From NCBI GenBank assembly GCA_958295825.1, contig OY282375.1, positions 248,001 to 312,000 on the forward strand: a stretch of DNA of 64,000 nucleotides. The letters are read 5' to 3'. Origin of the DNA: an uncultured Candidatus Entotheonella sp. (GTDB lineage: Bacteria; Tectomicrobia; Entotheonellia; Entotheonellales; Entotheonellaceae). Below, one piece after another: positions 8,430-17,707 of the stretch. The position numbers and the translations under genes were made by a program. The notes under the pieces were generated by a model. That model was not told where the DNA came from and did not search any database. It saw nothing but the letters and a program-made list of their open reading frames with translations. Within the stretch, counting starts at the first letter, position 1, and every line of letters starts with the position of its first letter.

Positions 8430-9183
8430 TAGGCAAGTGCCAAGCGAGAACTCACCACATGAATCATCACGGTGTCGCTCACGTCCGTCTTCTCAAAACG
8501 CATCGCAAGACGACGAAACTGCTTCAGGTTACAAAAGAAATGCTCCACCAGATGACGCCACTTGTACATCTCCACGTCGTATTCAATGGCCTCAACGCGA
8601 TTCGACCTGGGTGCAATCACCGCCATCGCACCACGCTCTTCCAACTCCTCGCGCAAGGCGTTGCTGGCGTAAGCCCGGTCTGCAATCAGCGTCTCGAACT
8701 CGACGCCATCAAGCAAGGGATCAACGCCAATCAAATCATGGCGCTGACCCGGCAACAACACAAAGTTCACCAAGTTGCCCAGCGCGTCGCCCCTCACACT
8801 GATCTTCGTGCTTGGACCGCCCCGCGAGCGACCGATGGCTTGGCTGGAGGTTCCCCTTTTGCCCCGGCGCCGTGTTGGTGGAGGCGCACGATGGTGCCGT
8901 CGATGAGCACGTACCTCGAAGTCGGCGTCAGCCGACAAGACCTTGAACACACGCTCGAAAACCCCCTTCTGTGCCCATCTTCGGAAGCGTTGGAACACCG
9001 AGTTCCACAGCCCGAGCTCGTCGGGCAAGTCGCGCCCCGGTGCCCCGGTGCGAGCCATCCACAAAACGGCTTCAAAGACCTCCCGATTGTCTCTTGCGGA
9101 TCGTCCGGGGTCTCGCCGTCCTTCCCAAGTGACAGGGACGCCACACGCGCCCATTGCGAGTCGCTGAGGACTCTTCGCCCCAT
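8429..9183 (-). pseudogene. IS5-family transposase, frameshifted
   Basis: Begins MGRRVLSDSQWARVASLSLG at 9183. The reading then moves to another frame for NREVFEAVLWMARTGAPGRD, LPDELGLWNSVFQRFRRWAQ and VFERVFKVLSADADFE, back for YVLIDGTIVRLHQHGAGAKG, and again for RSRGGPSTKISVRGDALGNL with LIADRAYASNALREELEE. The end keeps YDVEMYKWRHLVEHFFCNLK, the Y-R-E-like transposase signature with H in place of the usual E-R pair. IS427-type elements use one programmed frameshift, whereas three changes point to decay. The stop codon at 8429-8431 is formed by the junction with the adjacent IS. Confidence 0.78.
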
Positions 9184-9266
9184 GGTCCACCGCCACCTGG
9201 CTGGTATGGATTGAGGTTGAATTCTCCCTATTACAGCCGAGGGGCTGTATGAACGTCAACAGGCCC
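8430..9266 (-). mobile_element. Second IS5-family remnant, truncated at its 3' end by the neighbouring IS
   Basis: The transposase-start side ends at 9266 with GGGCCTGTTGACGTTCA (read on the minus strand), followed by TA at 9267-9268. No matching inverted end exists near 8430. Instead the element stops exactly at the TA flanking the other IS, which suggests that IS inserted into or next to its 3' part. The same terminal sequence recurs on the small element at 13434-13736. Confidence 0.65.
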
Positions 9267-9317
9267 TAATCCAACCTACAGAGCTTATTCGGAAAAACAT
9301 GACGGAGCTAAAATGCC

Positions 9318-9665
9318 CTAACCGCTTTCTGCCTCAGTTGCAGGCAGGGTCACGAACAGATCGTCGCCCTGCACGGCGAGCGGGTAGGTGGGCACCGGCG
9401 GCGCCTTGGGGATATTGACGCAAACGCCGTCGCGCAGGTTGAAACGCCAAGCATGCCACAGGCACATGATGGTGCCGTTTTGCAACGGCCCCTCGCTCAG
9501 CGGCGCTCCAGCATGCGGGCACACGTCTTCCAAGGCGAAGAATTCGCCGCCGTGCCGGAACACGGCGATGAAGCGCTTGCCGACCCTGAACTCCCGCCCG
9601 GCGCCTTCCGGCACCTCGTGCACGCTGGCCAAACGAACGGTCGTGCCGGACTGTGGATGCGACAT
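9318..9665 (-). CDS. Rieske [2Fe-2S] ferredoxin (NirD/BphF-like)
   Basis: Small electron-transfer protein of 115 residues. The cluster ligands are C49 and H51 in CPHAGAPL and C68 and H71 in CLWHAW, spaced as in soluble Rieske ferredoxins of dioxygenase or nitrite-reductase type. There is no signal peptide or membrane segment. It is followed upstream on the same strand by a small membrane protein and metH; 15 bp separate it from the membrane protein. No oxygenase is adjacent, so the partner is unknown. Confidence 0.85.
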   Translation of the reverse strand: MSHPQSGTTVRLASVHEVPEGAGREFRVGKRFIAVFRHGGEFFALEDVCPHAGAPLSEGPLQNGTIMCLWHAWRFNLRDGVCVNIPKAPPVPTYPLAVQGDDLFVTLPATEAESG

Positions 9666-9680
9666 TCCAAAATCCCTTCG

Positions 9681-9863
9681 TCAGAAAACGAAATGGCGCA
9701 CCACCTTCACGAGGAAGCTGATGGCCAAGTACGTGACCAGCATGATGTTGAGCCAGGTAATTTTGCGGTCGAAGCGCTGCATCCGGGCCTTGTACGCCGG
9801 CGATTGGGACAACATGAAGCGATGCGCGAGATAGAGCACAACGAAAAAGGCGAGCATCTTCAT
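9681..9863 (-). CDS. Small membrane protein with two helices
   Basis: A 60-residue protein starting MKMLAFFVVLYLAHRFML. The ATG at 9863 is preceded by GGGGGA at good spacing; a TTG at 9878 is the alternative. It has a hydrophobic stretch at residues 3-18, a basic loop (YKARMQRFDRK) and a second helix (ITWLNIMLVTYLAISFLVKV), so a hairpin with the loop in the cytoplasm is likely. It lies 29 bp after the metH stop and 15 bp before the Rieske gene. I do not recognise a family. The gene is short but the composition and start context look real. Confidence 0.55.
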   Translation of the reverse strand: MKMLAFFVVLYLAHRFMLSQSPAYKARMQRFDRKITWLNIMLVTYLAISFLVKVVRHFVF

Positions 9864-9892
9864 GTGTCGGTCCCCCAATCACGGGTTTGGCG

Positions 9893-12800
9893 TTATTCGG
9901 CCCGAAAATACTCCGCCTCCGGGTGATGCAGCACAAGTGCCGACACCGACGCCTCTGGATCCATCATGAAGCCGTCGGTCAGCTGCACGCCGATGGCCTC
10001 CGGGCGCAGCAGGCGAAACAGCTTGTGCTGATCCTCCAGGTCCGGGCAGGCGGGGTAGCCGAACGACACCCGCAGGCCACGATACGCCGCCCGGAAACGG
10101 TCGCGCATGGTCATTTCCGGCGGGTCGGGGAAGTCCCACCAAGCCCTCAGATCCTGGTGCAGTTTCTCAGCGTAGGCCTCGGCCAGCTCAATGGCGATGG
10201 CCTGGACGGCGTGGGAACGCACGTAGGCGCCGGCGTCTTTGTACATGGCTGCAAGGTCGCGCACGCCCAGTCCGCAGGTGACGACGAAAAAAGCGACTGA
10301 ATCCATGTCGCCCGACTCGATGGGCCGCACGAAGTCGGCCAAGCAGAGATGCTTGCCGCCGCTTTGGCGCGGGAACGTGAACCGCTCAATCAACTTGGCG
10401 GGGTTGTCCGGGTCGTAGATAAGCACTGAATCGCCTTTGGCCTGTGCCGGAAAGTAGCGGCACACGGCGTGCGCGCTGACCAGCTGGGCGCCTACCACCT
10501 CTTGGAATACCGCGTCGATGCGCTCTTTCATGGCGATGGCCTTGGGGTCTCCCTGCGCGAAGCGTTTCTGCACGTTTCCGTGCAGGCCCATGTGCTTGCC
10601 GTAGAGCATCTGCGGGTTCAGATAGGGCCACAAATAGTCGAGCGACAAGTCGCGGAACACTAGGCGTTCGAACGTCGGCACGCCGGGCAACGGTACGTCG
10701 GTGCGCACCGCTGAGCGCTGGGCACGACTGGCCGCGACAGGGGCGCGCTGCGGTTCGGCATCGCTGGCGCGGCGGCGTAACGCCTGCTGTTCCGCTTGCA
10801 CCCGCGCCACGAGGTCTTCGCGCTGGGAATCCTTGCTGAGCTGGTTGGCGAGGTCGAGACCCTGCATGGCGTCCTTGGCGTACAGCACCGGCGCACCGTC
10901 GTACGCGGGGGCGATCTTCAGCGCCGTGAAGCGGTTCGACAGCGCCGCGCCACCCACCAGGATGGGCGCCGTGACGCCGGCTTCGCGCAGGTCCTGCGCC
11001 GTCAACACCATCTGTTGGGCCGATTTGACCAACAGCCCGGACAAGCCGATGGTGTCCGGCTGCTCGGCGCGGTACGCCTCGATCAACTGCTGCGGCAACA
11101 CCTTGATGCCCAGGTTGATGACCTCAAAGCCGTTGTTACTCAGCACGATGTCCACCAGGTTCTTGCCGATGTCGTGCACGTCGCCCTTGACGGTGGCCAG
11201 GATAATTTTGCCCTTCAAGCTGCTCTCACCCTTTTCCATGTAGGGTTCGAGGTAGGCCACCGCCGCCTTCATTACTTCGGCGCTGAGCAACACCTCGGCG
11301 ACGATCAATTCGTTGTTGTTGAACAGCCGCCCTACCTCCGTCATGCCGTCCATCAGCGGGCCGTTGATAATCTCCATGGCAGCATGCTGCTGCAGGGCCT
11401 GCTCCAAGTCGGCAAACAGGCCGTCCTTGCTTCCTTCCACCACGTAGGACGGGAGCCGCTGCTCCAAGGGCAGGGTGACCATCGGCTTGCGGACGGCGGA
11501 CTTCTTACCTCGATAAAATCCGCTGAATGCCCCGATGGGGTCGTCGCCGCGCCAAAACAACAGATCCTCGGCAAGCCGCCGTTCTTCCTCCGAAATGGAG
11601 GCATAGCGCTCGAGTCGTTCCGAGTTGACGATGGCATAATCCAGGCCAGCGCGGGTGCAGTGGTATAGAAATACGGCGTTCAGTACCTCGCGTCCAGCGT
11701 TGGGCAGGCCGAACGAGACGTTGGAAATACCCAAGATGGTGCTGCACAGGGGGAAGCGTTCCTTGATCGCCTGGACGCCGGCGATGGTCTCGGCGGCTGA
11801 GCCGATGTAGTTTTCGTCGCCGGTGCCGACCGGGAAGACGAGCGGGTCGAAGATGATGTCCCGTGGCGACAGGCCGTATTTGCCGGTGAGCAAGTCGTAA
11901 GCGCGTTGGGCGATGGCCAGTTTACGTTCGCGGATGACGCCCATGCCCTGCACCGGGTCCTCGTCGATGCAACCGACCACCACCGCGGCGCCGTATGTAC
12001 GCAGCAACGGCACGATGGCGGCAAAGCGCTCCTCGCCGTCTTCGAGGTTGATCGAGTTGACGATGGCCTTGCCGGGCGAGTGCTTGAGGGCCAGTTCCAC
12101 GACCTGAGTCTCGGTGGAATCGATCATCAGCGGCACGCGCATCTTGCCGGCGACGAATTTCAGGAAGTGCTGCATATCGGCGTATTCGTCACGGTCTGGA
12201 TTGGCCAGGCAAATGTCTACTACTTGTGCGCCACCCTTGATCTGGGCGCGGCCGATGTCGGCAGCGCGCTCGAACTCGCCGGCGCTGATCAGGTCGCGAA
12301 AACGCTTGGAGCCGATGACGTTGGTGCGCTCGCCGACGATGACCGGGCGGTTGTCGGCTTCCAGGGACAGGTAATCCAGGCCCGAGACGGCCACCACCGT
12401 GCGGCCCGCAGGCGGCTGCGGGCGTTTGTTTCGCGCCATGTCGGCCAGCACTTCAATGTGTTGCGGCGTGGTGCCGCAGCAACCGCCGGCGACATGCAGC
12501 CAGCCGTTGTCGATGAAGCGTTCGAGCTGCGTGGCGAGTGAGGTCGGCGTCTCGTGGTAGTGCCCCTCTTCGTCCGGCAGGCCGGCATTGGGATGGCAAC
12601 TGATGGGAATGGATGACAGGGCGGCGAGGCTGCGCAGATGATCGGTCATGAACTCCGGGCCGGTGGCGCAGTTAAGCCCGATGGACAACGGTTCGCAGTG
12701 CGCGATGGAGGTGTAGAGCGCTTCGACGTTCTGGCCGCCGAGCATGGTGCCCATGGGCTCGATGGTCACCGAAATCATCACGGGCACTTGGCGTCCGGCC

Positions 12801-13339
12801 TCCTGCATGGCGCGGCGGGCGCCCATGACCGTCGCCTTGAGGTTCAGCGTGTCCTGTGCCGTTTCGATGAGCAGCAGGTCGATACCGCCCTCCAGCAGCC
12901 CCAGGGTCTGCTCGCGGAAAGCGTCAATGACCTCGTCGAACGTCACGCCGCCGGTAACGGTGATGGTCTTGGTCTGCGGTCCCAGCGATCCGGCGGCAAA
13001 GCGCGGCTTGTCCGACGTGTTGTGTGCGGCGACGGCTTCTCGCGCCAGGCGCGCCGCCGCGGCGTTAATGGCATGCACCTGATGTTGCAGGTTGTATTCG
13101 GAAAGCACGATGCGTGTGCCGCCGAAGGTGTTGGTGCAGATAATGTCGGCGCCGGCTTGCAGGTAGGCGCCGTGGATGTCGCGGAGCACGTCGGGCCGCG
13201 TGAGGTTCAGATGTTCGTAGCAACCTTCGTGGTCAGGGCCGCCGAAATCGGCAGCCGTGAGCGGCTTGGCTTGCAGGAAAGTCCCCATCGCACCGTCCAG
13301 AACCAGGACGCGCTCTTTCAATAACTCCTGAATATTCAT
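9893..13339 (-). CDS. metH: Cobalamin-dependent methionine synthase
   Basis: Transfers a methyl group from 5-methyltetrahydrofolate to homocysteine through methylcobalamin, in the cytoplasm. The 1148 residues keep the full domain order. The homocysteine domain has zinc cysteines in GLNCATGP (about residue 222) and GGCCGTTP (about 283-290). The pterin domain carries VIGERTNVIGSKRFRD. A helical cap is followed by the B12 domain with the cobalt-ligand motif DVHDIGKN near 718-725. The C-terminal AdoMet-reactivation domain includes DYLWPYLNP and ends near SFGYPACPDLEDQ and PEASVSALVLHHPEAEYF. It is somewhat shorter than the 1227 residues of the E. coli enzyme. The start is the ATG after GGAGAAAACGAG. 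I looked for a cobalamin riboswitch in the 94 bp upstream and saw none, so B12 control is not evident. Confidence 0.95.
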   Translation of the reverse strand: MNIQELLKERVLVLDGAMGTFLQAKPLTAADFGGPDHEGCYEHLNLTRPDVLRDIHGAYLQAGADIICTNTFGGTRIVLSEYNLQHQVHAINAAAARLAREAVAAHNTSDKPRFAAGSLGPQTKTITVTGGVTFDEVIDAFREQTLGLLEGGIDLLLIETAQDTLNLKATVMGARRAMQEAGRQVPVMISVTIEPMGTMLGGQNVEALYTSIAHCEPLSIGLNCATGPEFMTDHLRSLAALSSIPISCHPNAGLPDEEGHYHETPTSLATQLERFIDNGWLHVAGGCCGTTPQHIEVLADMARNKRPQPPAGRTVVAVSGLDYLSLEADNRPVIVGERTNVIGSKRFRDLISAGEFERAADIGRAQIKGGAQVVDICLANPDRDEYADMQHFLKFVAGKMRVPLMIDSTETQVVELALKHSPGKAIVNSINLEDGEERFAAIVPLLRTYGAAVVVGCIDEDPVQGMGVIRERKLAIAQRAYDLLTGKYGLSPRDIIFDPLVFPVGTGDENYIGSAAETIAGVQAIKERFPLCSTILGISNVSFGLPNAGREVLNAVFLYHCTRAGLDYAIVNSERLERYASISEEERRLAEDLLFWRGDDPIGAFSGFYRGKKSAVRKPMVTLPLEQRLPSYVVEGSKDGLFADLEQALQQHAAMEIINGPLMDGMTEVGRLFNNNELIVAEVLLSAEVMKAAVAYLEPYMEKGESSLKGKIILATVKGDVHDIGKNLVDIVLSNNGFEVINLGIKVLPQQLIEAYRAEQPDTIGLSGLLVKSAQQMVLTAQDLREAGVTAPILVGGAALSNRFTALKIAPAYDGAPVLYAKDAMQGLDLANQLSKDSQREDLVARVQAEQQALRRRASDAEPQRAPVAASRAQRSAVRTDVPLPGVPTFERLVFRDLSLDYLWPYLNPQMLYGKHMGLHGNVQKRFAQGDPKAIAMKERIDAVFQEVVGAQLVSAHAVCRYFPAQAKGDSVLIYDPDNPAKLIERFTFPRQSGGKHLCLADFVRPIESGDMDSVAFFVVTCGLGVRDLAAMYKDAGAYVRSHAVQAIAIELAEAYAEKLHQDLRAWWDFPDPPEMTMRDRFRAAYRGLRVSFGYPACPDLEDQHKLFRLLRPEAIGVQLTDGFMMDPEASVSALVLHHPEAEYFRAE

Positions 13340-13433
13340 GCTAAACTCGTTTTCTCCATCGCATTAAGGGGCAGATTAACTTTCAACTGTAACAAAAACC
13401 TGACGGGGTAACAAAAAACGCGAGCGTTCGGTA

Positions 13434-13736
13434 GTGCCTGTTGACATTTACGCGATCGACACGAAGAGGGGGGTTGTGAGTGATCCCGCCCTTGTTCTGG
13501 ACGGTTTCAGAAGTCGTCTTGTGGCCTCATCGCCACGTTTCCATGCCTGGGAGCGCGGGCTTCCAGCCCGCTAAGCGGAACCCTGCGGGCAAGATGACGC
13601 TCCCAGAGAGGCATCGCCATTTACAACCTCCCTCCAAGACCAGCAGGGCGCTGATTTCTGGCATCTCCATTGATGCCCGTGCCAAGCCGGCGACTCATAC
13701 GACCGTAGAGTTGCTCTTATGAATGTCAACAGGCCT
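13434..13736. mobile_element. MITE-like element, about 303 bp
   Basis: The segment has inverted ends: GTGCCTGTTGACATTTA at the left (from 13434) and the complement of GGCCTGTTGACATTCA at the right (to 13735). These ends match the outer end of the IS remnant at 9250-9266 (GGGCCTGTTGACGTTCA). There is no transposase frame inside. It therefore looks like a non-autonomous relative moved by the same transposase type. It sits between metH and the alpha/beta hydrolase and contains the hairpin repeat at 13547-13606. A clean TA duplication is not visible on the right side. Confidence 0.6.
13547..13606. repeat. Extragenic hairpin repeat
   Basis: Outer arms CTGGGAGCG (13547-13555) and CGCTCCCAG (13598-13606) are exact complements. 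Inside them, GCGGGC-TTCCA-GCCCGC forms a second hairpin near 13555-13571 and a further CTGCGGGC follows. This arrangement, with GGGAGCGCGGGC at one end and GCTCCCAG at the other, is a form of dispersed repeat seen in several high-GC bacterial phyla. It lies inside the MITE-like element. Confidence 0.6.
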
Positions 13737-13800
13737 TGGTGCCTCGGTTTGAAATTGTCGGCTGATACCTGTCTGCGTGCGGTCACGCACAGGCAGGCGT

Positions 13801-13836
13801 CCCCCCTCCCTGGCGGGAGAGGGTTGGGGTGAGGGC
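13801..13836. repeat. Short extragenic repeat, G-rich hairpin
   Basis: CCCTCCC-TGGC-GGGAGAGGG followed by TTGGGGTGAGGG. This wording is common as a dispersed extragenic element in high-GC Gram-negative genomes. It ends about 30 bp before the hydrolase start and could influence its leader. The function is unknown. Confidence 0.5.
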
Positions 13837-13865
13837 GTTCGTTTTCCCCGCGATGGGCTTTGGGG

Positions 13866-14630
13866 ATGCCGAAGGAACGGATCAACGGATTTTTCATGTA
13901 TTACGAGGTTGCCGGGGCGGGCGTGCCGTTTCTGTTTGTGCACGGCGGTCTGGGCGGCGGCAGGGGCAGTGCGGTGTTCCGGCAGAATCACATGGCCGAG
14001 TTGGCACAGCACGCCACGGTCATTGTTTTTGACCGCCGCGCCGCGGGGCAGTCGGAGGCGCCGGCGGCCGGCTACGGGTTCGCTTGCTTCGTCGCCGACA
14101 TCATGGCGCTGTTGGATCATTTGGGGCACCCTCGGGCCGTGCTCATGGGCACTTCGGCTGGTGGGCCGCAGGTGCTGCAGTGCGCGCTTGACCACCCGCA
14201 GCGGGTTATGGGCCTGGTGCTCAGTAGCACGGCCTCGCAGACGGTGCGGGTGCCGCCGGAACTGGCTTCTCTGACCACCTATCTGGGTACGACCGCGCTG
14301 TCCGACCTGCGGAATATCCTCGGTCAGGCCTCGGGCGGAGCCGTTGGTGGCATCTTGCAGACTTACCTGGCCTATCACCTGCACGGCGACCCGATTGCCA
14401 GCCGTCTGGGCGAGATCGAGGCGCCGGCGCTCGTCCTGCACGGCACGGCGGACGAAGAAGTGGCGTTTATGGAAGGCCGCCGATTGCACGCCGGACTGCG
14501 GAATGCCTCGCTGGTGAGCTTCGAGAGCGGCGGGCACGGCATCATGACCAGCCACGCCGTCACCTTCCGCCAAGCGATCCTCGACTTCCTCGCGGGCTTG
14601 CCGCCTTATTTGAACCCGACCGGCGTTTGA
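13866..14630 (+). CDS. Alpha/beta-fold hydrolase
   Basis: Cytoplasmic serine hydrolase of about 254 residues. The oxyanion region is FVHGGLGG near residue 22. The nucleophile is S97 in MGTSAGG, the acid is probably the aspartate in GTADEE near 197, and the histidine is in SGGHGI near 220. The size and VIVFDRRAAGQSEAP fit the haloalkane-dehalogenase/3-oxoadipate-lactonase group of single-domain hydrolases. ATG 13866 is chosen over the TTG 6 bp upstream. A ketopantoate-reductase-like gene follows on the same strand. The substrate cannot be told. Confidence 0.8.
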   Translation: MPKERINGFFMYYEVAGAGVPFLFVHGGLGGGRGSAVFRQNHMAELAQHATVIVFDRRAAGQSEAPAAGYGFACFVADIMALLDHLGHPRAVLMGTSAGGPQVLQCALDHPQRVMGLVLSSTASQTVRVPPELASLTTYLGTTALSDLRNILGQASGGAVGGILQTYLAYHLHGDPIASRLGEIEAPALVLHGTADEEVAFMEGRRLHAGLRNASLVSFESGGHGIMTSHAVTFRQAILDFLAGLPPYLNPTGV

Positions 14631-14700
14631 CTTGTCGTGGTGTTATGCGTACAACCAAGCTCTATTTTCGGAATCTACTGTTCACTGGAGGAGCATGCCA

Positions 14701-15702
14701 ATGCGGTTCGTCATGTGTGGTGCGGGGGCGATTGGTGGGGTGTTGGGCGGCCAACTCGCCAAGGCCGGTTTCGAGGTCATCTTCATCGACAAAATTGCCG
14801 AGCACGTCGCGGCGCTCAACGAGCATGGTTTGCAACTCAAGGGGGTGCTCGGCAACCACACCGTGCCGGTCACCGCCGTCATGCAGGCCAGCGACATCGA
14901 CTTTCGGCCCGACGACGCGGTATTCATGTCCGTCAAGTCGTTCCACTGCGACGCCGCCTGCGCCGAGTTGCGCCGCGCCACACCGCTGGAACTGCCCATC
15001 TTTTGTTCTCAGAATGGGGTTGCCAACGAAACCACCGCGGGGCGGCACTTCAAGAACATCAACGGCGTCATGGTGCTGATTGGAGCGAAGCGTTTGCACC
15101 CCGGTGAGGTTGTGCACACCGGCAACGGCCCGGTTGGCGTCGGCACCTATCCCGAGGGTCTCAGCCAAGTGGCCCGTGACGTGGCAGCCGCTCTGGAAAA
15201 GACCGACCTGCCGGTTTACGCCACCAAGCGCATTGCCCAGGCCAAGTGGAACAAGATGCTCATCAACCTCAACAACGCTACTATGGGACTGACCGGACTG
15301 GCCAGCCAGGAGGCGCGCGCCGACGGCGAGGCGCGTTTGTGGATGGCCGACGTGTGGGAAGAGGGCGCCCGCGTGCTTCAAGCGGCCGGCATTGCCTACG
15401 AAGGCCCGCCCGGCATGGGAGCGATCGAGGACCGCATTGCCGAGTTGCGCAATTCCGAGTTCAAGCCCGAGGTGCCGGTGGAGGACGAATTCAAGGGCCG
15501 CGCCTCGTTGTGGCAGGACCTCTATCACCAGCGCGGCGAGGTGGAAGCCGATTACTTCAACGGCGAAATTGTCGAACTCGGCCGCCGCTACAACGTGCCG
15601 ACGCCATACAGCAGCCTGATGTTGGATCTGATCAAGGATATGGCGGCGCAGCGTGAAAAGCCGGGCAAGTACACCATCAGCGACCTGCGCCAGCGGTTGT
15701 AA
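14701..15702 (+). CDS. 2-dehydropantoate 2-reductase-like oxidoreductase
   Basis: NADPH-dependent reductase of the PanE/ApbA family, 333 residues. The Rossmann fold begins MRFVMCGAGAIGG with GAGAIG at 7-12. The family pattern continues with VFMSVKSFHCDAA and FCSQNGVANE, and the catalytic lysine region is AKWNKMLINLNNA. I chose ATG 14701 because GGAGGAG sits 7 bases upstream, whereas the ATG at 14695 is only 1 base from it. A second, clearly different paralogue lies at 30375-31418. Two or more such genes beside catabolic enzymes suggest reduction of other branched 2-keto acids rather than pantothenate synthesis. Confidence 0.82.
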   Translation: MRFVMCGAGAIGGVLGGQLAKAGFEVIFIDKIAEHVAALNEHGLQLKGVLGNHTVPVTAVMQASDIDFRPDDAVFMSVKSFHCDAACAELRRATPLELPIFCSQNGVANETTAGRHFKNINGVMVLIGAKRLHPGEVVHTGNGPVGVGTYPEGLSQVARDVAAALEKTDLPVYATKRIAQAKWNKMLINLNNATMGLTGLASQEARADGEARLWMADVWEEGARVLQAAGIAYEGPPGMGAIEDRIAELRNSEFKPEVPVEDEFKGRASLWQDLYHQRGEVEADYFNGEIVELGRRYNVPTPYSSLMLDLIKDMAAQREKPGKYTISDLRQRL

Positions 15703-15725
15703 TACGACGATGGACTGACCCGCTC

Positions 15726-17486
15726 TTACCTTGGAATGATCGGCAGCAAGATGTGCGACGGATACCGCGAATCATGGAATACGGTTTGACTCGCAGTTTG
15801 GAAGTGACTGCTGGTCGCTTGGTCATCGCCGGTGTTGAGGTTGCGGTCGAAGCGCGGGAAGTTGCTGGAAGAAATCTCCACTCGGATGCGGTGCCCCGGT
15901 TGGAATACGTGACTGGTGGCCCACAGGTCGATGGGGAATTCAGTGATGGTATCGGGTTGCAACAGGGTGGGGCGGGTGCGGGAGGCGCGGTAACGGCCGC
16001 GGAGGACGCCGTCCGCCAGGTTGCGGGCGTAGCCGTCGGGCCGTACGTCGACCAGTTTAGCGGTGAAGTCGGTGTCCGGCGCGCTGGTGGCGGCGAAGAG
16101 GGTCACGGTGACGGGGCCGGTCACCTCCAGCGGCTCGCTTAACGGTTCGCCCGTGTAGACCAGAACGTCCTGGCGCGCTTCCACGTCACGCTGGTCCTGT
16201 ACGCCGACGGGAATAATCAGCGTATTGCCGCCGCGGGTCGGCACTGGGTCATTGGGGTCATACACGAAGCGGTCCGGCGGTTCCTCGGCGGGTAGTTCCG
16301 CGCTCAGTCTGCCATCGCCGGCGGCGCTGTTGGCCTGCCCTTGGCTGTGGAAGTAACAGGGTGTGTAGCGGGTACGCGCCAGCGGCCAGTCGTCCTCGTC
16401 CCGCCAGACGTTTTCACCCATCACGAAGAGCTTCACCGGCGGTTCGTCGGTCGCGCCCGTGTCGAGGCCTTTCAGCCAATGATCGAACCAGCGTAGTTGC
16501 GTCTCGTGCAACTCGATTTTGGCGTTGTCGCCGAAGTCGATGTCGCCGGTGCCGCCCGACGTGGGGCTGGTGTAGGGGAACAGGTGCGCCCAGGGGCCGA
16601 CGAGCAGCTTTTGGCGCTGGCGCGCCGTTTCGCCCATGGCGTGCTCGCGCAGGCCGCGGAACGCCGCCAGACCGCCGCGCAGGAAGATGTCGTACCAGGA
16701 GGTGACGTGATACATCGGGATGTTGACGTTGTGCAGTTGCCGTTCCAGGTTGATGGCCCACCAGTAGGGGCCGTCGTCGGGATGGCGCAGGTACTCGCCG
16801 AGGTAGCGGGCCACCGGCTTGAGGAAGTCGTCCCAGACCGTCAGCGGCAGGCGGCGATAGGCTTCCTCGGTGAGGGGCTGGGCGAATGGTATGGCGGGTG
16901 CCGTGAGGTCCCGTTCCAGGGCCGGCAGCAGCGATTCCGCCAGCCCTTGGCGAGCAAGCGAGTCGCGGGCCATCAGAATGGCATAGGGAATCTGCCAGCC
17001 GAATTCGAAGGCGCCGCCGCTGTGGTAGACCCAGCTCTGATGAAAATCGGCGGACGCGGACACCGGGAACGCCGTCTTCAGGTGCGGCGGGCGGGTCGGC
17101 ACCAGCAGGTACTGCGTGGCGCCGAGGTAGGACTGCCCCATAGTGCCGACGTTGCCGTCTGACCACGGCAGGGCGGCGGCCCATTCCACCGCGTCGTAGC
17201 CGTCCTGGGCTTCCCAGATGAGTGGGTAGTATTCATCACCCTCTGAGGCGAAACGGCCCCGCGTGTCCTGGTAGATCACCATGTAGCCGCGTTCGACGAA
17301 GTAGTCTATTTCGCCGGGCCGCTGGCGGCCGCTCTTGTCGTAGGGCAGGCGCGAAAGCAGCACGGGGAAGCGGCCGTCGGCGCCCGGGCGATACACGTCG
17401 GCGCGCAGCGTGACGCCGTCGCGGGTTTGGAACGGCACGTCTTTATCGACGACGACGCGGTATTGTGGCTGGCTGCCTTGCGCCAT
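15726..17486 (-). CDS. CocE/NonD family hydrolase (X-Pro dipeptidyl-peptidase S15-like)
   Basis: Serine hydrolase of 586 residues acting on esters or acylated peptides. The N-terminal alpha/beta domain has the nucleophile serine in MGQSYLGATQYL near residue 118, after YVIYQDTRGRFASEGDEYYP-type sequence. The C-terminal jelly-roll domain holds DTDFTAKLVDVRPDGYARNL and FQPGHRIRVEISSSNFPRFD, typical of cocaine esterase-like enzymes. No signal peptide is seen. ATG 17486 is preferred because GGAGGAAG precedes it at 6 bases; an ATG 15 bp upstream overlaps that site. It converges with the reductase gene, 23 bp between stops. The substrate is unknown. Confidence 0.87.
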   Translation of the reverse strand: MAQGSQPQYRVVVDKDVPFQTRDGVTLRADVYRPGADGRFPVLLSRLPYDKSGRQRPGEIDYFVERGYMVIYQDTRGRFASEGDEYYPLIWEAQDGYDAVEWAAALPWSDGNVGTMGQSYLGATQYLLVPTRPPHLKTAFPVSASADFHQSWVYHSGGAFEFGWQIPYAILMARDSLARQGLAESLLPALERDLTAPAIPFAQPLTEEAYRRLPLTVWDDFLKPVARYLGEYLRHPDDGPYWWAINLERQLHNVNIPMYHVTSWYDIFLRGGLAAFRGLREHAMGETARQRQKLLVGPWAHLFPYTSPTSGGTGDIDFGDNAKIELHETQLRWFDHWLKGLDTGATDEPPVKLFVMGENVWRDEDDWPLARTRYTPCYFHSQGQANSAAGDGRLSAELPAEEPPDRFVYDPNDPVPTRGGNTLIIPVGVQDQRDVEARQDVLVYTGEPLSEPLEVTGPVTVTLFAATSAPDTDFTAKLVDVRPDGYARNLADGVLRGRYRASRTRPTLLQPDTITEFPIDLWATSHVFQPGHRIRVEISSSNFPRFDRNLNTGDDQATSSHFQTASQTVFHDSRYPSHILLPIIPR

Positions 17487-17707
17487 GGGAGCTTCCTCCA
17501 TGAAAGAGCCTGAGAATCAAGTGATGAGCCAACGAGGGTAAATTCTTCAGCGGCGCAATTCAAGTGGCTTGTCCGGGGTGCTGAGGGTGGCGTTAGGCAC
17601 CCGGAACGGGCCGGTTGACACCACCCAACCCAGCGCGTAAGGTGCCGCCGTTTCGCAACGTTGGGCCGTGCACATGACGAACAAGGTTTGCCGAGAGGGG
17701 GCATGGG

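Noticed and set aside
13340-13433. Cobalamin riboswitch upstream of metH
   Set aside because: The leader is only 94 bp to the MITE and has no B12 box or matching stem pattern.
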